From NCBI GenBank assembly GCA_025936115.1, contig JAICTZ010000009.1, positions 62,001 to 126,000 on the forward strand: DNA of 64,000 nt, read 5' to 3'. The first letter of the stretch is position 1. Every line of letters starts with the position of its first letter. Below are positions 32,747 to 41,859 of this stretch, in pieces. The notes under the pieces are model-generated. The model had not been told where the DNA came from, searched no databases, and saw nothing but the letters and a program-made list of their open reading frames with translations. Position numbers and translations under genes: made by a program. The stretch comes from Polyangiaceae bacterium. Its GTDB lineage: Bacteria > Myxococcota_A > Polyangia > Polyangiales > Polyangiaceae.

Positions 32747-33988
32747 TCACGTGCTCGCGCCCGCGAGCCGCGCTTTTTCCGCCAAAGCGCGATCCACGTG
32801 CACGAGGATGCGCTCGACGCGGTGCTCCCAGGTGTTCGCGGCCGCGAGCGCGAGGCGCTCTTCGCGCCCTGCTTCCGGATGCGCGAGCGCCGCTTCACAA
32901 GCGCGCACGAACTCGTCGCTCGTGCGCGCGACGGCCACGCGCTCGTAGTACTCGCGGAGCGCGGGCAAATCGCTGATGACGAGCGGCTTACCGCTCGCCA
33001 AGAGCTCGAAGAATTTGATGGGAAACGAGTACGTCGTGTACTCGTTGATGCGGTACGGAATGACGCCGAGATCGAAGCCTTTGACGTAGCTCGGCAACAC
33101 TTCGTACGGGCGATGGCCGAGCAAGTGCACGTTCGGCTCCGCCAAGAGCTTGCTCACGTCGGTCGTCGGATCGCCGACACCGACGGGCCCGACGAGGACG
33201 AGCGAGTACTCGGGGTGCTTCTGGGCGAGCGCCGTGAGCCAGCCAGCGTGCAGCTTGTAGTCGCTCACGGCGCCGAGGAAGCCGACGACGGGCCGCGGCA
33301 GCGCCGCGAGGTCGTCGGGGACGCGCGTCGCCTCCGCGCGCGCACGGCTGAAGTGCTCGAAGTCGCCCACGTTGTGCACGAGGTGCGTGCGCTCGGGATT
33401 GAGCGGTCGCTTCTTCGCGTAGAGCCCGGCGCTCGTCGTCGTTACGACGTCGGCGCGCGCGCAGAGCGCCGCCTCGCGCTCGACGAGCCAGCGTGGATCG
33501 GGCTTGTACGTGGGAAATTCCGTGTACTCGTCGACGCAGTCGTAGAGCAAGAGCGAGTGCGGGAGCTCGGCGACGCGCGCGCCGTACCCCGGGTGGTACA
33601 CCCAAAGCACGGCGTCGTTCACGCCGTGCCGCTCGAGGTAGCGCGCGAGGAGCTCGCGCCGGAGGTCGAAGTTGGCCCAAATCGACCACGGATGGTTCGC
33701 CGGCTTCTTGCGCACGAGCACGCGCGGCGACCAGAAATCGAGCACCGTGACGCCGGCCTGCTCGTAACTCACGGGCTCGACGAACGCGCCCACCGGTGAC
33801 CAGCCGAGCTCACGGCGTCGAAGCTTGCTGCGCGCGAGCTTGGGCACCGGGTTCGGCCCGAAGCTCACGTAAAACACGCGATGCTCGCGCGCGAGCCGGC
33901 TCATGATGTGCTGCTTGTTCGTCCACATGCCGTCCTGCCACGGCTGCGACGACAAACACACGATCGTCAGCCGCTCGCGCGAGCTCAC
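32747..33988 (-). CDS. Glycosyltransferase, GT4-like (TuaH-type)
   Basis: 413 residues. GT-B fold: the N-terminal half contains QPWQDGMWTNKQHIMSRLAREHRVFYVSFGPNP and LLLYDCVDEYTEFP, a signature of TuaH-like transferases. The C-terminal half has PRPVVGFLGAVSDYKLH, HPEYSLVLVGPVG, VHLLGHRPYEVLPSYVKGFDLGVIPY and FPIKFFELLASGKPLVISDLP, the donor-binding half with a conserved Glu. It should transfer a nucleotide-sugar residue to a lipid-linked glycan at the cytoplasmic face. The GTG start overlaps the stop of the upstream GT4 gene (GTGA), so both are translated together. Confidence 0.88.
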   Translation of the reverse strand: MSSRERLTIVCLSSQPWQDGMWTNKQHIMSRLAREHRVFYVSFGPNPVPKLARSKLRRRELGWSPVGAFVEPVSYEQAGVTVLDFWSPRVLVRKKPANHPWSIWANFDLRRELLARYLERHGVNDAVLWVYHPGYGARVAELPHSLLLYDCVDEYTEFPTYKPDPRWLVEREAALCARADVVTTTSAGLYAKKRPLNPERTHLVHNVGDFEHFSRARAEATRVPDDLAALPRPVVGFLGAVSDYKLHAGWLTALAQKHPEYSLVLVGPVGVGDPTTDVSKLLAEPNVHLLGHRPYEVLPSYVKGFDLGVIPYRINEYTTYSFPIKFFELLASGKPLVISDLPALREYYERVAVARTSDEFVRACEAALAHPEAGREERLALAAANTWEHRVERILVHVDRALAEKARLAGAST

Positions 33989-35235
33989 GCTCTACCACCC
34001 GCACGCAAATCGACGCCAAGTCCCGCGAGCAAGTCGAGCAGGCGCGCGCCCACCACGTCGGCGGCGTAGCGCTCGCGGCACGCCGCGTCCGCGAGCGCGC
34101 GTCGCTTTTGCACCTCGGCATCCGACAAGCGCCTGATGCGCGCCAACCCGCCCGCGATCGCGTCGGGCTCGAGCGGATCCACCACCTCCCCGAGCTTGCC
34201 GTGCTCGAGGATTTCGGCAGGGCCGCCGTGATCGGGCCCGAGCGCGAGCAGTCCGCGTGTCATGGCCTCCGGGAACACGAGACCGAACGGCTCGTCGAGC
34301 GGCACACACGCGAACACGTCGCTTCGCGCCGATAGATCCGCGAGCTCGGCGTCGGACAGGAAACCGTAAAAACGCACGCCCGCCTCCACGCCCAGCGCGG
34401 CGACGAGCTCCTGCAGCGCTTGCAGCGCCGAGCCCGTCCCCACGATCGAGAGCGTCGCGTGCGGATCGGTGCGTTGCCGGTAGCGCGCGAACCCTTCGAT
34501 CAGCGTGTCGAGACTCTTCACCCATTCGAGCCGCGTCGCGCACAAAATCCTGAGCCCGTCGCGAGCGAGCGGCTCCTTGTTCACGACGCGCTCTGGAAAA
34601 CGCACGATCGGCGGGAGCACCTCGGCGTTCACGCTCGGATAAATCCGCCGCACGCTGTCGCGCGTGTACTCACTGAGCGCCCAAACGGCCGTGAGCCCGA
34701 GCACGCCGGCGCGATCCGCGGCCACCCGGCTCGTGCGTCGCCGGCCGATGAGCGGCCACGCGCCCGCGGGACTCGCGAGCGAGGTCCGATAGTGATGCGG
34801 CGCGTGGCGAAGCGGCGCGCGCTTGGCGTGCTCCGCCAGGTACGGATTCGACGCTTCCGGATGCAGCCAGCGCGGCGCCTCGAGGCAGTGCCAAACGCGA
34901 ATCGGCCCCGACGCCGCCCCGAGCGCCGCACTCAGCGGGTAGCCGTGCGCGAACGCCACGTCCGCTTCGCCGAGCTCGCGCAGGAGCCAGCCGAGCCGCC
35001 GCCGTCCGAGCGTGCGTGTCAGGCGCGGCCGCTCCGCGCTCGTTGCGCGATACCAGGCGTCGACGGGAACCGTCCCGAGCCGCGCGTCCCAGTTCTGCGG
35101 CTCGTAGACCAGCGTCCGCACCCGCACGTCGGCGCCCGCGCGCTCCAAAAAGCGCGCTTGGTCGGCGAGCAGGATCTCGGCGCCACCCACCACGTCGAGC
35201 GAGCGATGCAAAAATCGCAGCTTGGGCGCGGGCAT
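33985..35235 (-). CDS. Glycosyltransferase family 4 protein
   Basis: 416 residues from ATG 35235. GT-B fold with an N-terminal acceptor half (LRFLHRSLDVVGGAEILLADQARFL, the GGAE loop typical of GT4) and a C-terminal donor half (LRILCATRLEWVKSLDTLIEGFARY, TLSIVGTGSALQALQELV, VRFYGFLSDAELADLSARSDVFACVPLDEPFGLVFPEAM). The EPFGLVFPE segment is the EX7E motif of retaining GT4 enzymes. It is first in a three-gene minus-strand set with the TuaH-like gene and flippase, and divergent (62 bp) from another GT4 gene. The sugar specificity cannot be read from sequence. Confidence 0.9.
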   Translation of the reverse strand: MPAPKLRFLHRSLDVVGGAEILLADQARFLERAGADVRVRTLVYEPQNWDARLGTVPVDAWYRATSAERPRLTRTLGRRRLGWLLRELGEADVAFAHGYPLSAALGAASGPIRVWHCLEAPRWLHPEASNPYLAEHAKRAPLRHAPHHYRTSLASPAGAWPLIGRRRTSRVAADRAGVLGLTAVWALSEYTRDSVRRIYPSVNAEVLPPIVRFPERVVNKEPLARDGLRILCATRLEWVKSLDTLIEGFARYRQRTDPHATLSIVGTGSALQALQELVAALGVEAGVRFYGFLSDAELADLSARSDVFACVPLDEPFGLVFPEAMTRGLLALGPDHGGPAEILEHGKLGEVVDPLEPDAIAGGLARIRRLSDAEVQKRRALADAACRERYAADVVGARLLDLLAGLGVDLRAGGRA

Positions 35236-35243
35236 GCGGCGCC

Positions 35244-35257
35244 CCTCGTATCACACC
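35244..35257 (-). promoter_or_regulatory. 14-bp start-proximal motif, copy 2
   Basis: GGTGTGATACGAGG on the minus strand, ending 8 nt before ATG 35235; identical to the copy at 32648-32661. Confidence 0.4.
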
Positions 35258-35297
35258 TTCCCGCGAGTTGCCTGCCCCGCTCTGTTATCCTCGCGCC

Positions 35298-36428
35298 GTG
35301 CGCCTCGTGCTCGTGACGCAGGATTTCCCGCCCCGCCGCGGCGGCATTCAGACCTACGCGCTCGAGCTCGCGCGCCGCCTCTCGACGCGCCTGCCCGCCT
35401 TCGCCGTCATCGCGCCGAACACCGACGGCGCCGAAGCCGTCGACCGGGAACTCCCCTTTCGCGTGCTCCGGAGCGGCACCTCCGACACCCTGATCGCCGC
35501 GGCCGCGCCGCTGCTCGCCGAGCTGACCTTCAAAGACGGCTTCGACCACACGCTGCACGCCCAGTGGAGCACGCTGCCCGCGGCGCTCGCCTTGCGCGCC
35601 ATGAAACGCTTGCGCCTCGCCGCCGTCGCCGCGCACGGCCGCGAGCTCTTGCTCACGCCGTGGCAGGCCGCTCCCTTCGCGCAATGCGGCTACGACGCCG
35701 TTCGCCGGCGCACCCTCACCTCCGCCGATCGCGTGCTCGCCGGCAGCGAGTACACGGCTGGGCTCGCACGGGCGCTCGGCGTGCGCGACGAACGCCTCCA
35801 CGTCACGCGCTACGGCACCGATCCGGCGCGCTTCCGGCCCCTCGACGCGAGCGCCCTGCGCGAGCGGCTCGGCCTCACGGCGCGCCCGGTCTTGCTCACC
35901 ATTGCGCGCCTGGTCGAACGCAAGGGCATCGACAGCGTGCTCCGCGCGCTCCCGGCCGTGCGCCGAGCCGTTCCGAACGTCTGCTACGTCGTCGCCGGTG
36001 ACGGCCCCGAGCGCGAACGCCTCGGCGCCCTCACGCGCGAGCTAGAGCTCGAGGGCAGCGTCCGCTTCGTCGGGCCGGTCACCGACGCGGAATTGCCGCT
36101 CTGGTACGCGCTCGCCGACGTCTTCGTCATGCCGTCTCGCAGCGAGCCACCGGACGTCGAGGGCTTCGGCATCGTCTTCGTCGAAGCGAGCGCGTGCGAG
36201 CGACCCGTCGTCGCCGCGCGCGCCGGAGGCGTGCCTGACGCCGTCGCCGACGGCATCTCCGGCTTGCTCGTCACGCCGGGCGATACCGGCGAGCTCGCCG
36301 CGAAGCTCAGCGAGCTCTTGCTCGACCGAACGCGCGCCGCCGAGCTCGGCCGCCGGGGCCGTGCACGCGTGCTCGCCGAGCTCACCTGGGACGCGGTCAC
36401 GGAGCGGACGCTGCAAGCACTCGGGTGA
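35298..36428 (+). CDS. Glycosyltransferase family 4 protein (PimB-like)
   Basis: 376 residues from GTG 35298; the frame is open upstream into the divergent gene, but similarity begins at this GTG (RLVLVTQDFPPRRGGIQTYALELARRL). That Gly-Gly-xx-Tyr start is shared with PimB and related mannosyltransferases. The donor half carries RPVLLTIARLVERKGIDSVLRAL, VCYVVAGDGPERERL, VRFVGPVTDAELPLWYALADVFVMPSR and the EX7E motif EGFGIVFVE. TATCCT seven bases before the GTG may be a -10 element of a leaderless transcript. It belongs to the polysaccharide block; the acceptor is unknown. Confidence 0.9.
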   Translation: MRLVLVTQDFPPRRGGIQTYALELARRLSTRLPAFAVIAPNTDGAEAVDRELPFRVLRSGTSDTLIAAAAPLLAELTFKDGFDHTLHAQWSTLPAALALRAMKRLRLAAVAAHGRELLLTPWQAAPFAQCGYDAVRRRTLTSADRVLAGSEYTAGLARALGVRDERLHVTRYGTDPARFRPLDASALRERLGLTARPVLLTIARLVERKGIDSVLRALPAVRRAVPNVCYVVAGDGPERERLGALTRELELEGSVRFVGPVTDAELPLWYALADVFVMPSRSEPPDVEGFGIVFVEASACERPVVAARAGGVPDAVADGISGLLVTPGDTGELAAKLSELLLDRTRAAELGRRGRARVLAELTWDAVTERTLQALG

Positions 36429-36530
36429 GAGGATTGGTGGGCGACCGCTGGCTCGCGTGATGCGAGACCAACATGTCGCACCGTTCCAGCGCGCATGCCG
36501 CGCGGCGCACGTCGCGCGTCGCCGTGCGGC

Positions 36531-37628
36531 CTACTTCGCGGCCAAGAGCCGCGCGATGACGGCACTCGTCGCGTCCGCGCAGCGTTCCCAATCGAACCTT
36601 CGCGCCTGCACGGGTCCGGCAGCCGTGAGGCGCGCGCGCTCCGCTTCGTCCGTGAGCAACGTGGCGAGCCCGCGCGCGATATCGGGCACCGACTCGGGGT
36701 CGCAATAAAGCGCGGCGTCACCGCACACCTCCGGCAACGACGCCGCGCGTGACACGAGTACGGGCACACCGAGCGCCATCGCTTCGAGCGGCGGCAACCC
36801 GAACCCTTCGTAGAGCGAGGCGAGCACGAGCCCCGACGCGTGCGCCACGTAGCGCTTGAGCTCCTCGTCAGCGAGCGCGCCGGGAAATCGGACGCGCGCC
36901 GCCGCACCCGACGGCAGCGAACGCGCGAGCGCACCCGCGTCGCCGGGTCCCACGATCACGAAGGCGTGCGGCACCCGCGCCACGATGCTCGCGAACGCCG
37001 CGAGCGTCCGCGCCAAGTTCTTGTGCGGCTTCAAATTGCCCACGAAGAGCAGGTACGGCTCCTCGAGCGGCGAAGGTCCCGCGGGTCGCTCGAACCACGT
37101 GCGCTCGATCCCGATCGGTACGACCTCGAGCGGCGCCGCGAACCGGCCGACGTGCCGCTCGAGCTCGTCCCGCGTGAACGTCGAATCGCACAGCACGGCC
37201 TCCGCACGGCGCCGCACGCCGCGCAGCATCGCCGACAAGTAAAGCGCCTTGTCCCAGCGCGGCCCGGCCCCAGCCGGCGGGTTCGCATAAAACGCGTCGT
37301 GCACCGTCACGACGAGGCGTCCCGGCCCCGCGAGCGGTGCGTTCACGTGCGGCGCCCAAAACACGCGCGTTTCGCGCGGCGTGCGCCAAAAGAGCCCGGG
37401 CTGCTCGCTCGGTCCGTAAATCCTGGCAGTGAGCGAGCTCACGCTCACGCGCGGCTCCCGCGTCACCGCTTCACGCCCGAGCTCGGCCGGATCACCGAGC
37501 AGGCAGAAGCGCGCCCCCGCGAGCCGCGTCACGACGCGCGGTAGTAGCCCGCGCAGGTACGAGCCAATGCCGGTCGAACGCCACATGCGCGCATCCACCG
37601 TCACGAGCGGCATTCCGGCGAGAGTCAC
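36531..37628 (-). CDS. Glycosyltransferase family 4 protein
   Basis: 365 residues from GTG 37628; ATG 37613 (MPLVTVDARMWRSTGIGSYLRGLLPRV) is equally possible and fits the family better. The donor half has PYLLFVGNLKPHKNLARTLAAFASI, AFVIVGPGDAGAL, RVRFPGALADEELKRYVAHASGLVLASLYEGFGLPPLEAMALGVPVLVSRAASLPEVCGDAALY, with EX7E in EGFGLPPLE. The GNLKPHKN signature is common in mannosyl- and rhamnosyltransferases of surface glycan synthesis. Convergent with the PimB-like gene (102-bp gap without features) and divergent from the GT-C gene with only 30 bp between. Confidence 0.9.
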   Translation of the reverse strand: MTLAGMPLVTVDARMWRSTGIGSYLRGLLPRVVTRLAGARFCLLGDPAELGREAVTREPRVSVSSLTARIYGPSEQPGLFWRTPRETRVFWAPHVNAPLAGPGRLVVTVHDAFYANPPAGAGPRWDKALYLSAMLRGVRRRAEAVLCDSTFTRDELERHVGRFAAPLEVVPIGIERTWFERPAGPSPLEEPYLLFVGNLKPHKNLARTLAAFASIVARVPHAFVIVGPGDAGALARSLPSGAAARVRFPGALADEELKRYVAHASGLVLASLYEGFGLPPLEAMALGVPVLVSRAASLPEVCGDAALYCDPESVPDIARGLATLLTDEAERARLTAAGPVQARRFDWERCADATSAVIARLLAAK

Positions 37629-37658
37629 GCGCGCACGATAGCGGCAGGGCCGAGTCTC

Positions 37659-39449
37659 ATGCTAGGTCTCGGCCGCTTGTCGCGCGCGGATCGCTTCGGA
37701 TCGTGGCTCTTCCGTCCCCTGCGCAAGCTCATCGCCGAAGATCGCACGGTGGCGCTGATTGCGCTCATTTTTGCGGCTTCGGAGCTCGTGACCTTCGGCT
37801 GGGATCTACCCGGCTCGCATGGCTGGGAAAACGACGGCGTTGCGCCGCGCGATCTTTTCGGCGGGCTCGCGCACAATCTGACGCCCGGCGCCACCCACCG
37901 CTACCCGCTCCTTCACTACCTCCTGCTCGGCGTGCTCTCGCTGCCCGCCTTGCTCGTCGCCGTGCTCGCGGGACCGCTCACGGCGTCCGGCGTGCGAGCG
38001 CGCGTGCTCTCGGTCGCGTGCATGACGGCCGTCTCACTCGTCGCCAAAGCGGTCGCGACGCTCATGGGCATGCTGTGCGTCCTCGTCGTCGCGCGCATCG
38101 TCCGCCGCACGCTCGGCGTGCGCGCCGGTCGCTACGCCGCGCTCTTCGCGGCGACGAACCTGACCTTCGCGTTCTACGCGCGCGTCTCGAACCTCGACGT
38201 GCCCTACCTCACGTGGACGCTGCTCGCCCTCGACGCCGTCCTCGACATCCTCGAGAGCGGCGACGGCCGCGCGTACACGCGGTTCGGCTTGTTCGCCGCC
38301 GCCGCCGTCGCCACCAAGGACCAAGCGTACGCGAGCTTTCTCCTGGTCGCGCCGCTCTACTTCGTCGTCTGGCCGCTCGCTCGACGCAGCGCATTTTCAC
38401 GCGCCCACGTTCGCCTGCTCGCGCGGGGCGCCGCGTTTGCCATCAGCGGCTACGCCGTCATGAGCGGCGCGCTCTTCAATCCGACCGGCTTCGTGCGCCG
38501 GCTCGGAGAGCTCCGCGGGCCGTCGAGTCAGCTCTGGCGCGGCTACTCGAAGGACCTCGCCGGCCTCGGCGCGAACGCGCATGACGTGGTCCGCGCCGCG
38601 GCGCACGATTTTTGGCCGCCGGCCGTGTTTTCCGTCGCCGTTTTCGGCGTCGTGCTCGCGCTCGTGCGCCGCCCCGGTTCGAGGCTGCTCGAGAGCCGCC
38701 CGGCTCGCGCTCTGCCCCTCGCTGCCGCGGTCGGCAGTCTCGTGTTCTTCACCCTGATGGTTGGGCGCTCCGAGCACCGTTTTCTCCTGCCGTTCGGCTT
38801 GCTCTTGTCCGCGTACGCCGGCGTCGCCGCGGACACGCTCGTGAGTGCGACCGCGGCGCTCGGCGCGGAAAGCGTCGGCAGCGGCGTCGTCGCGCTCGGG
38901 CTCGTCTGGTGCGCCGTCGCGAGCTCGGCGGTTCACTTGACGCAACTCGGCGATGCGCGAAACGAAGTGGAGCAGTACCTGGCGCGCTTGCCAGCGGGCA
39001 GCTTGGTCGAGACGTACGGGCTCGTCGTCTACGCGCCGCACTTCGACGTTTCGTCGCACGCTCCCTACCGCGTCGAGCGCGTCGGTCCCGATCGCCCCGC
39101 GTCGCGCAATCCGCTCGTCGGCGCGACGGAAATCCAGGCGCCCATCGCCGACATCGAAGCACGCAAACCCGACGTGCTCGTGCTCTCCGAAGGGTTTGCG
39201 ATTCCATATCTCGCCGTGAGCGGCGACGCGGCGCGACCGGTCGCCGGTGCCCTCGCCGCGCGGCAAGCCGACGTGCAGACGACGGCGTTCGTGCACGCGG
39301 CGCTCACCGACAGCCTGCCGCACTATCGGCTCGCCCTGGCGGCGCGGCCCCACCTGCCGCGCTGGGCCTACGCGTTCGGCCTGCGGGCGGCCCCGATCCA
39401 AGGCACGACCGGCCTCTCCGTTTGGGTGCTCGTGCGGGAAAAAGACTGA
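37659..39449 (+). CDS. GT-C fold integral membrane glycosyltransferase (GT39/ArnT-like)
   Basis: 596 residues with about ten predicted membrane helices in the N-terminal 430 residues (VALIALIFAASELVTFG, LLLGVLSLPALLVAVLAG, VARIVRRTLGVRAGRYAALFAATNLTFAF, YASFLLVAPLYFVVWPLA, and others) and a C-terminal periplasmic domain of about 150 residues. The first extracytoplasmic loop GWENDGVAPRD contains the acidic residues expected of GT-C enzymes, which use polyprenyl-phosphate sugars. It probably modifies a glycan or lipid on the periplasmic side, completing the polysaccharide block. The start overlaps no neighbour; the divergent GT4 gene lies 30 bp away. The donor and acceptor are not known. Confidence 0.82.
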   Translation: MLGLGRLSRADRFGSWLFRPLRKLIAEDRTVALIALIFAASELVTFGWDLPGSHGWENDGVAPRDLFGGLAHNLTPGATHRYPLLHYLLLGVLSLPALLVAVLAGPLTASGVRARVLSVACMTAVSLVAKAVATLMGMLCVLVVARIVRRTLGVRAGRYAALFAATNLTFAFYARVSNLDVPYLTWTLLALDAVLDILESGDGRAYTRFGLFAAAAVATKDQAYASFLLVAPLYFVVWPLARRSAFSRAHVRLLARGAAFAISGYAVMSGALFNPTGFVRRLGELRGPSSQLWRGYSKDLAGLGANAHDVVRAAAHDFWPPAVFSVAVFGVVLALVRRPGSRLLESRPARALPLAAAVGSLVFFTLMVGRSEHRFLLPFGLLLSAYAGVAADTLVSATAALGAESVGSGVVALGLVWCAVASSAVHLTQLGDARNEVEQYLARLPAGSLVETYGLVVYAPHFDVSSHAPYRVERVGPDRPASRNPLVGATEIQAPIADIEARKPDVLVLSEGFAIPYLAVSGDAARPVAGALAARQADVQTTAFVHAALTDSLPHYRLALAARPHLPRWAYAFGLRAAPIQGTTGLSVWVLVREKD

Positions 39450-39482
39450 GCTGCGTCTACCGCTACTGCCGACCCCCGGAGC

Positions 39483-39878
39483 TCAGCGTCGGCGGTCGAG
39501 GGACCAGCGCGTGGCCGGGAGCACGGCGAGCAGCGTGGCTATCACGGCGAGGAGCAACGGGTACTCGAGTGAGACGCCCTGGCCGGTCCCGACGCGAGTC
39601 AGGAGGCCGAGCTGTACCCAAATCACCACTCCCCAGAGTGTCACCGCCACCGCGAGCGCCGCGATCCGCGAATACAGTCCGAGCGCGAGGAAGACGCCGG
39701 CGAGCTCCCCAGCCGTGACGACGTACGCAAAGCTCGCCGGGAACCCATGGGCGGTCATCTGGTGCCCGATGGCGGCGACCGGCCCCTGAATCAGCTTCCT
39801 GACACCGTGCGGAAACACCAAGAGCCCAGTAACGATGCGCAGCACGGCGAACGCCGACGATTCAGAGAGCTTGGGCAT
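39483..39878 (-). CDS. DoxX family membrane protein
   Basis: 131 residues with four membrane helices (AFAVLRIVTGLLVFPHGVRKL, FAYVVTAGELAGVFLALGLY, IAALAVAVTLWGVVIWVQLG, YPLLLAVIATLLAVLPA). The RIxxGLLVFPHGxxK start and the AGELAGVFLALGLYSRIAAL segment are typical of DoxX. Family members are linked to thiosulfate:quinone oxidoreductase subunits or redox homeostasis, but most are uncharacterised. No thiosulfate genes are adjacent. Convergent with the GT-C gene. Confidence 0.88.
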   Translation of the reverse strand: MPKLSESSAFAVLRIVTGLLVFPHGVRKLIQGPVAAIGHQMTAHGFPASFAYVVTAGELAGVFLALGLYSRIAALAVAVTLWGVVIWVQLGLLTRVGTGQGVSLEYPLLLAVIATLLAVLPATRWSLDRRR

Positions 39879-40133
39879 GGCCGAGCCGGCACCACCGTCT
39901 CACTCCCTCACCACCAGTGCAACGTTAGTGTCGTGCTGTCCCCGGATCCTTCATCGCAGCAGACGATTTCTCGCGCGCCGGGTGGCCGGCGAGACACGCG
40001 TGCCGTCACCGTGACACCGCGATCATGTTGCAGCGCTCGACCGACCGCATGAAATCCCGGCGAGAGCACAAAAATCCAAGATTCCGTGAACGCAAGAAAC
40101 TGGCATGGGCTCTGCATACGTAACTCGTGGGTC

Positions 40134-40259
40134 ATGCCAACTTTTCTGAGGCTCTTGCTCTGGACCGCCGTGGTGGTTGCACCCGGTGGTGTCCTGCTTG
40201 CGCCGATGCTGGCGGCGGATGAGATCCGTCGCCGGCGCCGTGCTCAAGAACCGTCCTGA
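40134..40259 (+). CDS. Small single-span membrane protein (41 aa)
   Basis: ATG 40134 to TGA 40257-40259. One hydrophobic helix (residues about 4-27, LRLLLWTAVVVAPGGVLLAP) is followed by a positively charged tail (EIRRRRRAQEPS), giving an N-out/C-in orientation by the positive-inside rule. It lies in the 400-bp gap between the DoxX and lipase-maturation-factor genes, which otherwise holds nothing recognisable. The helix-plus-Arg composition suggests a genuine microprotein. There is no clear Shine-Dalgarno, so it could be chance. Confidence 0.4.
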   Translation: MPTFLRLLLWTAVVVAPGGVLLAPMLAADEIRRRRRAQEPS

Positions 40260-40278
40260 TTCTGCAACGGGGCTCGGG

Positions 40279-41859
40279 TCATTCACCTGAGCCCGGCCGG
40301 CGGAGTACTGGCTTTTCACGCGGGGGATCGAGCCAGCCATAGGCGTCGAGAAAACGCCGGAACTGGCGGTGCTGCAGCGACAGGGGCAGGAGATATTCGC
40401 TGTCGAGCGTTCGTTCCCAATACTGGCCGTTCGGATGCCCGGGAGCGAAGCGGTAGGTATAAAGGAGTGCCCGGACGGCCCGAGGGGCTCGACCGCCGAA
40501 AGGATCCTTGGCGAGCAGGGTGCGCGGCAGCGGGTCACCCCGGAGGAGCTGGTAAGCCAAGTGGACGATCCACGGCTCTTGCTCGAAGTTAGAGAGGCCG
40601 GCGAACCACATCTGCCAGTCGAGCCGATAGTGGTAGGGCGTGACCAGGCACGGCCGGCGGTAAACGTCGCCCGGCTTGCAGGGGAATTCGTACTCGCGCC
40701 AGACCGCGTGCTCGTTGGCTGGATCGTCCAGTGTGCCCGCAATCACGACTTCGTGACGTTCGCGTTCGATGCTGCCGAACGCGCCGTAGGTGTTCACGAA
40801 CTCGAACGGGTTGAACGAGTCGTTCATGTGCTGGTGGGTCGACAGCAGATTGACCACCGGGCCGAAGCTCAGCACGCCGACGAGCGCCGCTATCGCGAAG
40901 CTTGCCGCACGGCGTCCGCGCGACGGCTCCGCGAGCCCTTGCCGCAAGCCCTCGAAGCGGCGGCGCCACACCGCGGGTAACAGGCGCTCGAACACGCCGT
41001 CGTCGAAGCAGGCGAGCGCCACCAGAATCGTCAGCCAATTCAAAAATGACAGATTGCCGCTCAGAATCAGAATGCTCTGAAACGCCACGATCACGGCGCC
41101 GCAGAAAATGCGCAACCTACGCGGGCCGAACACGCCGAACGGCGCGATCACCTCGGCGAAATGATTGAAGAGCACGCCCGCGCGGTGCGTCCACTCGGGC
41201 ATGAAGTGAAAGTAGTAGCTGAGCGGCCCGGGATTGGGCTGAGTCTCGTAGTGGAAATCGAGACACGTGAGATCGCGCCAGCAGGAATCACCCCGTAGCT
41301 TGATGAGTCCCGCGCCCAGCATCAGCCGAAACGTGAGCCAGCGAAAGAGCACGATCACGATGACCGGCGGCGGCTCCGCAGAGCGGCTGAGCCGCGGGCG
41401 CCAGAGCGGCGCCAAGAACACCGCGAGAAAGCCCGTCTCACACAGCAAGATGTCCCAGCCGTAGCCGTAGAAAATCTGGCCGACGTGCACGAACGACAGG
41501 TAGAGCGCCCAGAGTAGGAGCAGGATCGGCACGTTCGCGAAGCCCCCGAGCACGAGCGCGCCGAGCACCAGGCCGAGCCACGCCGCGAGCTTGAGCGTCG
41601 CATCCGAGCAGTGCAGCCAAAACAGCGTCGGCAGTCGCAGGAACGCGCTCGCGCCGTCGAAATGCCGCCACACCTGCTCGAGGAAGGGCGCTACGGGCAG
41701 GAGGCCGCGCGAACCAATCAGGGGCTCGACCTGACGCACGAGGATGGCGAACGCGACGACGTAGAGGAAGCCGAGCCCGCGCAGGAGCACGACGCGCGTG
41801 AGCACGTAATTTCGAGCCAGCGCGGGCCGGAACGGAGAGAACGCCGGCGCGTCAGCCAT
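40279..41859 (-). CDS. Lipase maturation factor family protein
   Basis: 526 residues. Several membrane helices in the N-terminal 350 residues and the family hallmarks: YVVAFAILVRQVEPLIGSRGLLPV, LQ/FYGYGWDILLCETGFLAVFLAP, FRWLTFRLMLGAGLIKLRGDSCWRDLTCLDFHYETQPNPGPLSYYFHFMP and a C-terminal EYEFPCKPGDVYRRPCLVTPYHYRLDWQMWFA. In vertebrates LMF1 aids lipase folding in the ER; the bacterial role is unknown. It overlaps the upstream 2-hydroxyacid dehydrogenase gene by 8 nt, so the two are probably one operon. Confidence 0.9.
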   Translation of the reverse strand: MADAPAFSPFRPALARNYVLTRVVLLRGLGFLYVVAFAILVRQVEPLIGSRGLLPVAPFLEQVWRHFDGASAFLRLPTLFWLHCSDATLKLAAWLGLVLGALVLGGFANVPILLLLWALYLSFVHVGQIFYGYGWDILLCETGFLAVFLAPLWRPRLSRSAEPPPVIVIVLFRWLTFRLMLGAGLIKLRGDSCWRDLTCLDFHYETQPNPGPLSYYFHFMPEWTHRAGVLFNHFAEVIAPFGVFGPRRLRIFCGAVIVAFQSILILSGNLSFLNWLTILVALACFDDGVFERLLPAVWRRRFEGLRQGLAEPSRGRRAASFAIAALVGVLSFGPVVNLLSTHQHMNDSFNPFEFVNTYGAFGSIERERHEVVIAGTLDDPANEHAVWREYEFPCKPGDVYRRPCLVTPYHYRLDWQMWFAGLSNFEQEPWIVHLAYQLLRGDPLPRTLLAKDPFGGRAPRAVRALLYTYRFAPGHPNGQYWERTLDSEYLLPLSLQHRQFRRFLDAYGWLDPPREKPVLRRPGSGE

